8,373 nucleotides of DNA from Gammaproteobacteria bacterium (GTDB taxonomy: Bacteria > Pseudomonadota > Gammaproteobacteria > S012-40): the NCBI GenBank assembly GCA_029864945.1, contig JAOTSL010000135.1, forward strand, positions 1 through 8,373, written 5' to 3'. The translations under genes and the position numbers were made by a program. Shown here piece after piece: positions 6,362-8,373 of this stretch. The notes beneath the pieces were generated by a model. That model saw only the letters and a list, made by a program, of their open reading frames with translations. It was not told the origin of the DNA and made no database searches. The number at the start of each line of letters is the position of its first letter. Position 1 is the first letter of the stretch.

Positions 6362-6681
6362 TGTCAGATAAAAAAACAGATCAAAAGCCGGAAAAACTAA
6401 TCCCGCCCAATAAAGCTGTCGCTCTGAAATATGAGATTGATAGCGCGCCCAAAGTCGTGGCTAAGGGTGAAGGCCATATAGCTGACAAGATCATTGAAAT
6501 CGCCGAAGAGCACGGAGTTGTTTTATATCAGGACACTGAGCTGGTAAAATTACTTTCAAAAATCGATGTGAATTCAGACATCCCCTCAAACTTGTACCAA
6601 GCTGTTGCTGTCGTGCTATCATTTGTTTTCCAGCTCAATGGAAAAGACAAGGAAATAATCGGCAAGTCCGACAAAAAATAA
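6361..6681 (+). CDS. Free-standing FlhB/EscU cytoplasmic-domain homologue without NPTH
   Basis: The 106-aa soluble protein corresponds to the C-terminal cytoplasmic domain of FlhB (YscU/EscU/HrcU family) with none of the membrane helices. Residues 15-93 show PPNKAVALKYE, then APKVVAKGEGHIADKIIEIA, EEHGVVLYQDTELVKLL and IPSNLYQAVAVVLSFVFQL. Full FlhB self-cleaves at Asn-Pro in NPTH just before AVALKY. Here the equivalent residues read PPNK, so cleavage is not expected. Similar short FlhB-like proteins encoded next to a FliK-like gene are known (for example B. subtilis ylqH, from memory). The ATG overlaps the preceding stop as TAATG, implying translational coupling. It could act as an export-gate accessory or a decoy for the FliK-like C-terminal domain; this is inferred. 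The ends are Lys-rich and probably flexible. Confidence 0.85.
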   Translation: MSDKKTDQKPEKLIPPNKAVALKYEIDSAPKVVAKGEGHIADKIIEIAEEHGVVLYQDTELVKLLSKIDVNSDIPSNLYQAVAVVLSFVFQLNGKDKEIIGKSDKK

Positions 6682-6687
6682 TCAGGC

Positions 6688-7248
6688 ATGAAATTTACGC
6701 CATCTTTACTATTAATACTCGCCTTAGTGACAAGCACCAGTCTCGTCGCAGCTGAATTGTACACCCCAAAATATGAAGACAACGAGATTATGCTTCGTAT
6801 TGTGGAACGCACACCTGAAAATATTTCCGCGTTTTATCAAGGAAGAGAATTTGAAAAAAAAGCCATTGATGAAATATTGAACACCTGCTATTTCACTGTC
6901 ATTGTAAAAAATAAAACCCAAACAACATTGTGGCTAGAACTGGACAACTGGCAATTTTCACGCGGTCAAAAACTTATTAGTCGTATAAAAAGGGATTATT
7001 GGAAAAAACGCTGGGATACGATTAATTTAATTCAAGCTCATCGCTCAACATTCGGCTGGACACTGATGCCAGAATCTCGAGACTTGAGAGCGGACGAAGG
7101 TGTTGGTGGTAGTATTGTTATTCCAAAACAAACTGAACCATTTACAGTAGTCGCTAACTTTCATACTAAACCGGACAAATCCGGCCCCATAAAAACCGTT
7201 ACAATTCAGGGTGCAAAATGCGTAGAAGATATCGAACCGATAAAATAA
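6688..7248 (+). CDS. Secreted two-cysteine protein, family not recognised
   Basis: The 186-aa product has a clear Sec signal peptide (hydrophobic residues 6-20, likely cleavage after VAA at 22). The mature part of about 164 aa contains only two cysteines, Cys67 (LNTCYFTVIV) and Cys178 (GAKCVED), which could form a disulfide. The rest alternates predicted strands (TVIVKN, TTLWLELDNWQF, SIVIPK, PFTVVANF, KTVTIQ) with a charged helical stretch at about 97-112 (SRIKRDYWKKRW). This may be an Ig-like or other beta-sandwich fold. The gene starts 6 bases after the FlhB-like stop and overlaps the thioredoxin gene by 31 bases, so it sits in the same operon. The AGG before the ATG is too close (one base), so translation is probably coupled. 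Being in front of a periplasmic thioredoxin, it may be a partner or substrate of it, which is inference. Confidence 0.8.
   Translation: MKFTPSLLLILALVTSTSLVAAELYTPKYEDNEIMLRIVERTPENISAFYQGREFEKKAIDEILNTCYFTVIVKNKTQTTLWLELDNWQFSRGQKLISRIKRDYWKKRWDTINLIQAHRSTFGWTLMPESRDLRADEGVGGSIVIPKQTEPFTVVANFHTKPDKSGPIKTVTIQGAKCVEDIEPIK
7208..7211 (+). promoter_or_regulatory. Ribosome binding site fixing the thioredoxin start
   Basis: AGGG at 7208-7211 lies 6 bases before the ATG at 7218, inside the preceding gene. It supports that start and hence the 31-base overlap. Confidence 0.55.
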
Positions 7249-7784
7249 ATTACTCGATTTTTTTATTGGCATTTTTACTCGCCACGTTACTAAGCCCTTT
7301 GCTTGCCTCTCAAGCATACGCTAATGAACCACTGCCCAAGGGCATCATAAAATTGAATGGAAAAATAGCGCCGCCTTTGATCCTGAACGACATGGACGAA
7401 AAGCGTTTTGATTTAACAAAATCCAGAGGTCATTGGGTATTTGTTCACTTTTGGGCAACCTGGTGTGGCCCCTGCCGCAGGGAAATGCCAACAATTCAGT
7501 CTATGAGTGAAAAATTTGGAAACAACCCACAAAAAACAGCCCCCGAAATAGTGCTTATTAATACCGCCGAATCAGAAGATACCGTATTTAATTTTCTCGG
7601 TATCGTCGCACCTGATTTAAACTCATTATTAGATACAGACGGCCTCGTGACTGAAGTCTGGCAACCGCGCGGCTTGCCAGCCACTTTTTTTGTTTCTCCC
7701 GATGGAAAATTACGTTATCTTGCATTGGGTGACAGAGACTGGAATCACGCGGAATATATTAAGTTTTTAGAGTCTCTAAAATAA
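7218..7784 (+). CDS. TlpA/ResA-like exported thioredoxin-fold protein
   Basis: The 188-aa protein has an Arg-rich N-terminus (MRRRYR), a hydrophobic segment at about 12-30 and a likely signal-peptidase site after AYA (residue 35), so it acts in the periplasm, or is tethered if uncleaved. Residues about 50-185 form a TlpA/AlkC-TSA-type thioredoxin fold: APPLILNDMDEKRFDL, then WVFVHFWATWCGPCRREMP with active-site Cys83 and Cys86, and the cis-Pro loop RGLPATFFVSPDG (Pro154). Such proteins reduce or isomerise disulfides in exported proteins, for example in cytochrome c maturation; no ccm gene is visible here. The WCGPC motif suggests a reductase, but TlpA proteins vary. It overlaps the two-cysteine secreted protein by 31 bases in another frame and is the last gene of the operon. 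No alternative ATG downstream would keep the signal peptide. Confidence 0.9.
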   Translation: MRRRYRTDKINYSIFLLAFLLATLLSPLLASQAYANEPLPKGIIKLNGKIAPPLILNDMDEKRFDLTKSRGHWVFVHFWATWCGPCRREMPTIQSMSEKFGNNPQKTAPEIVLINTAESEDTVFNFLGIVAPDLNSLLDTDGLVTEVWQPRGLPATFFVSPDGKLRYLALGDRDWNHAEYIKFLESLK

Positions 7785-7818
7785 GCCCCTCCTTAAAAAG
7801 GTTAAACTCTAGGCTTAT
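7765..7818 (+). other. Nested inverted repeats at the end of the thioredoxin gene
   Basis: TTTTAGAG (7765-7772) and CTCTAAAA (7774-7781) form an almost perfect palindrome across the last codons. ATAAGCC (7781-7787), including the stop codon, pairs with GGCTTAT (7812-7818) and encloses a small CCTT-AAA-AAGG hairpin (7791-7801). No T-run follows on the plus strand, so this is not a standard rho-independent terminator. It may protect the mRNA 3' end or be chance in A+T-rich DNA. Confidence 0.35.
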
Positions 7819-7851
7819 AGAATTCACGCTTATAAATAGGGCTCTTAAATC

Positions 7852-8373
7852 ATGAAAAAAATCTTCATCACAGCAGCCTCAATATGCTTAATCACCGCAT
7901 GCACTTCTCTAAAACCAAAATCAGATATTGGTTTCGTCATTCACGAAGCAACGCTGTCAACATTACACGATGCGATAGCAAAAGGCACTTCATGCGAATC
8001 AATCACCAGTAGCTATATCAACAGAATAAAAAAATATGATAAAACAGCCAATCTTAACGCCATTATTCTAATTAATCCCAATGCCATTAATCGCGCCAGA
8101 GATATGGATACCAAATTTAAAACAACCGGCAAGCAAACAACCTTACACTGTGCTCCGGTTATTTTGAAAGATAATTTCGACACAGCAGACATGCCAACAG
8201 AAGCAGGCGCAATTGCATTAAAAGGCTCCATACCACCTGACGATGCATTTATGGTGAAAAAACTACGACAAGCCGGCGCAATTATTATCGCAAAATCAAA
8301 CATGGCCGAGTGGGCATTCAGCCCTTATGAAACAATCAGCTCCACACACGATGAAACAACAAATGCTTATGAT
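7852..8373 (+). CDS. Lipoprotein amidase-signature hydrolase (5' part, cut by right edge)
   Basis: 174 codons are visible and the frame is still open at the edge. The first 17 residues are a short lipoprotein signal peptide ending LITAC with lipobox Cys17; Thr at +2 is compatible with outer-membrane sorting. The rest matches the N-terminal half of the amidase signature family (peptide amidase, GatA-like): LHDAIAKGTSCESITSSYIN, LNAIILINPNAINRARDMD, APVILKDNFDTADMPTEAGA, and AIIIAKSNMAEWAF. Lys106 in VILKDN is the expected catalytic Lys of the Ser-cisSer-Lys triad. The Gly/Ser-rich stretch with the two serines should come just after NAYD, beyond the window. Substrate cannot be told; exported family members include peptide amidases and general amide hydrolases. 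AGGG at 7838-7841, 10 bases upstream, supports the start. It is 67 bases after the thioredoxin gene and might or might not share its transcript. Confidence 0.88.
   Translation, partial: MKKIFITAASICLITACTSLKPKSDIGFVIHEATLSTLHDAIAKGTSCESITSSYINRIKKYDKTANLNAIILINPNAINRARDMDTKFKTTGKQTTLHCAPVILKDNFDTADMPTEAGAIALKGSIPPDDAFMVKKLRQAGAIIIAKSNMAEWAFSPYETISSTHDETTNAYD

Noticed and set aside
6361..6681. Injectisome (type III secretion) component such as EscU/YscU
   Set aside because: The domain family is shared, but the membrane part is missing, the neighbour is a FliK-type protein and no other type III secretion gene is visible, so a flagellar-type relative is more likely.
8013..8303. Minus-strand open frame of 96 aa at the right end
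   Set aside because: It is antisense to the amidase gene, whose plus-strand translation shows clear family motifs including the catalytic Lys region.
1..8373. CRISPR array, insertion sequence, tRNA or phage attachment site
   Set aside because: I saw no regularly spaced repeats, transposase-like frame, terminal inverted repeats or tRNA-like cloverleaf sequence on either strand.

Overview
The window looks like a chromosomal piece of an A+T-rich, flagellated, aerobic gammaproteobacterium, probably a marine or environmental member of the Cellvibrionales/Alteromonadales-Pseudomonadales side. This rests on the protein families: a TRAP-type binding protein, an OmpR-family regulator, a b561-type cytochrome, a FliK-like/FlhB-like pair and a TlpA-like thioredoxin. 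It is inference from sequence style, not a database match. I see no rRNA, tRNA, CRISPR array, transposase, phage gene or attachment site.

Region 1 (1-2411). A minus-strand gene runs off the left edge. It encodes a lipoprotein in which a complete TRAP-transporter DctP-type binding domain continues, in one unbroken reading frame, into a second and unrelated binding domain of the ABC-type branched-chain amino acid (Leu/Ile/Val, Peripla_BP) kind. Across a 243-bp A+T-rich divergent region that carries a repeated 9-mer lies a plus-strand gene for a small outer-membrane beta-barrel protein, followed by two hairpin terminator candidates.

Region 2 (2508-3875, minus strand). An OmpR/PhoB-type response regulator has no sensor kinase beside it. 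Downstream is a membrane-anchored NERD-like protein whose usual nuclease residues appear to be replaced.

Region 3 (4015-4666, plus strand). This is a decayed locus. A cytochrome b561 gene is frameshifted near its third membrane helix, then loses its fourth helix at a junction with sequence resembling DUF5666. That remnant is itself broken by a second frame change.

Region 4 (4667-7784, plus strand). Four tightly packed or overlapping genes look like one operon: a FliK-like hook-length-control homologue, a free-standing FlhB cytoplasmic-domain homologue without the NPTH self-cleavage motif, a secreted protein with two cysteines that I do not recognise, and a TlpA/ResA-like thioredoxin. The last two may be a substrate/partner and redox-enzyme pair. 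Region 5 (7852-8373) is the start of a lipoprotein amidase-signature hydrolase cut by the right edge just before its Gly/Ser-rich catalytic motif.

The best candidates for something undescribed are the double binding-protein fusion with its divergent barrel partner, the flagellar-switch-like plus redox operon, and the NERD-like protein with altered active-site residues.
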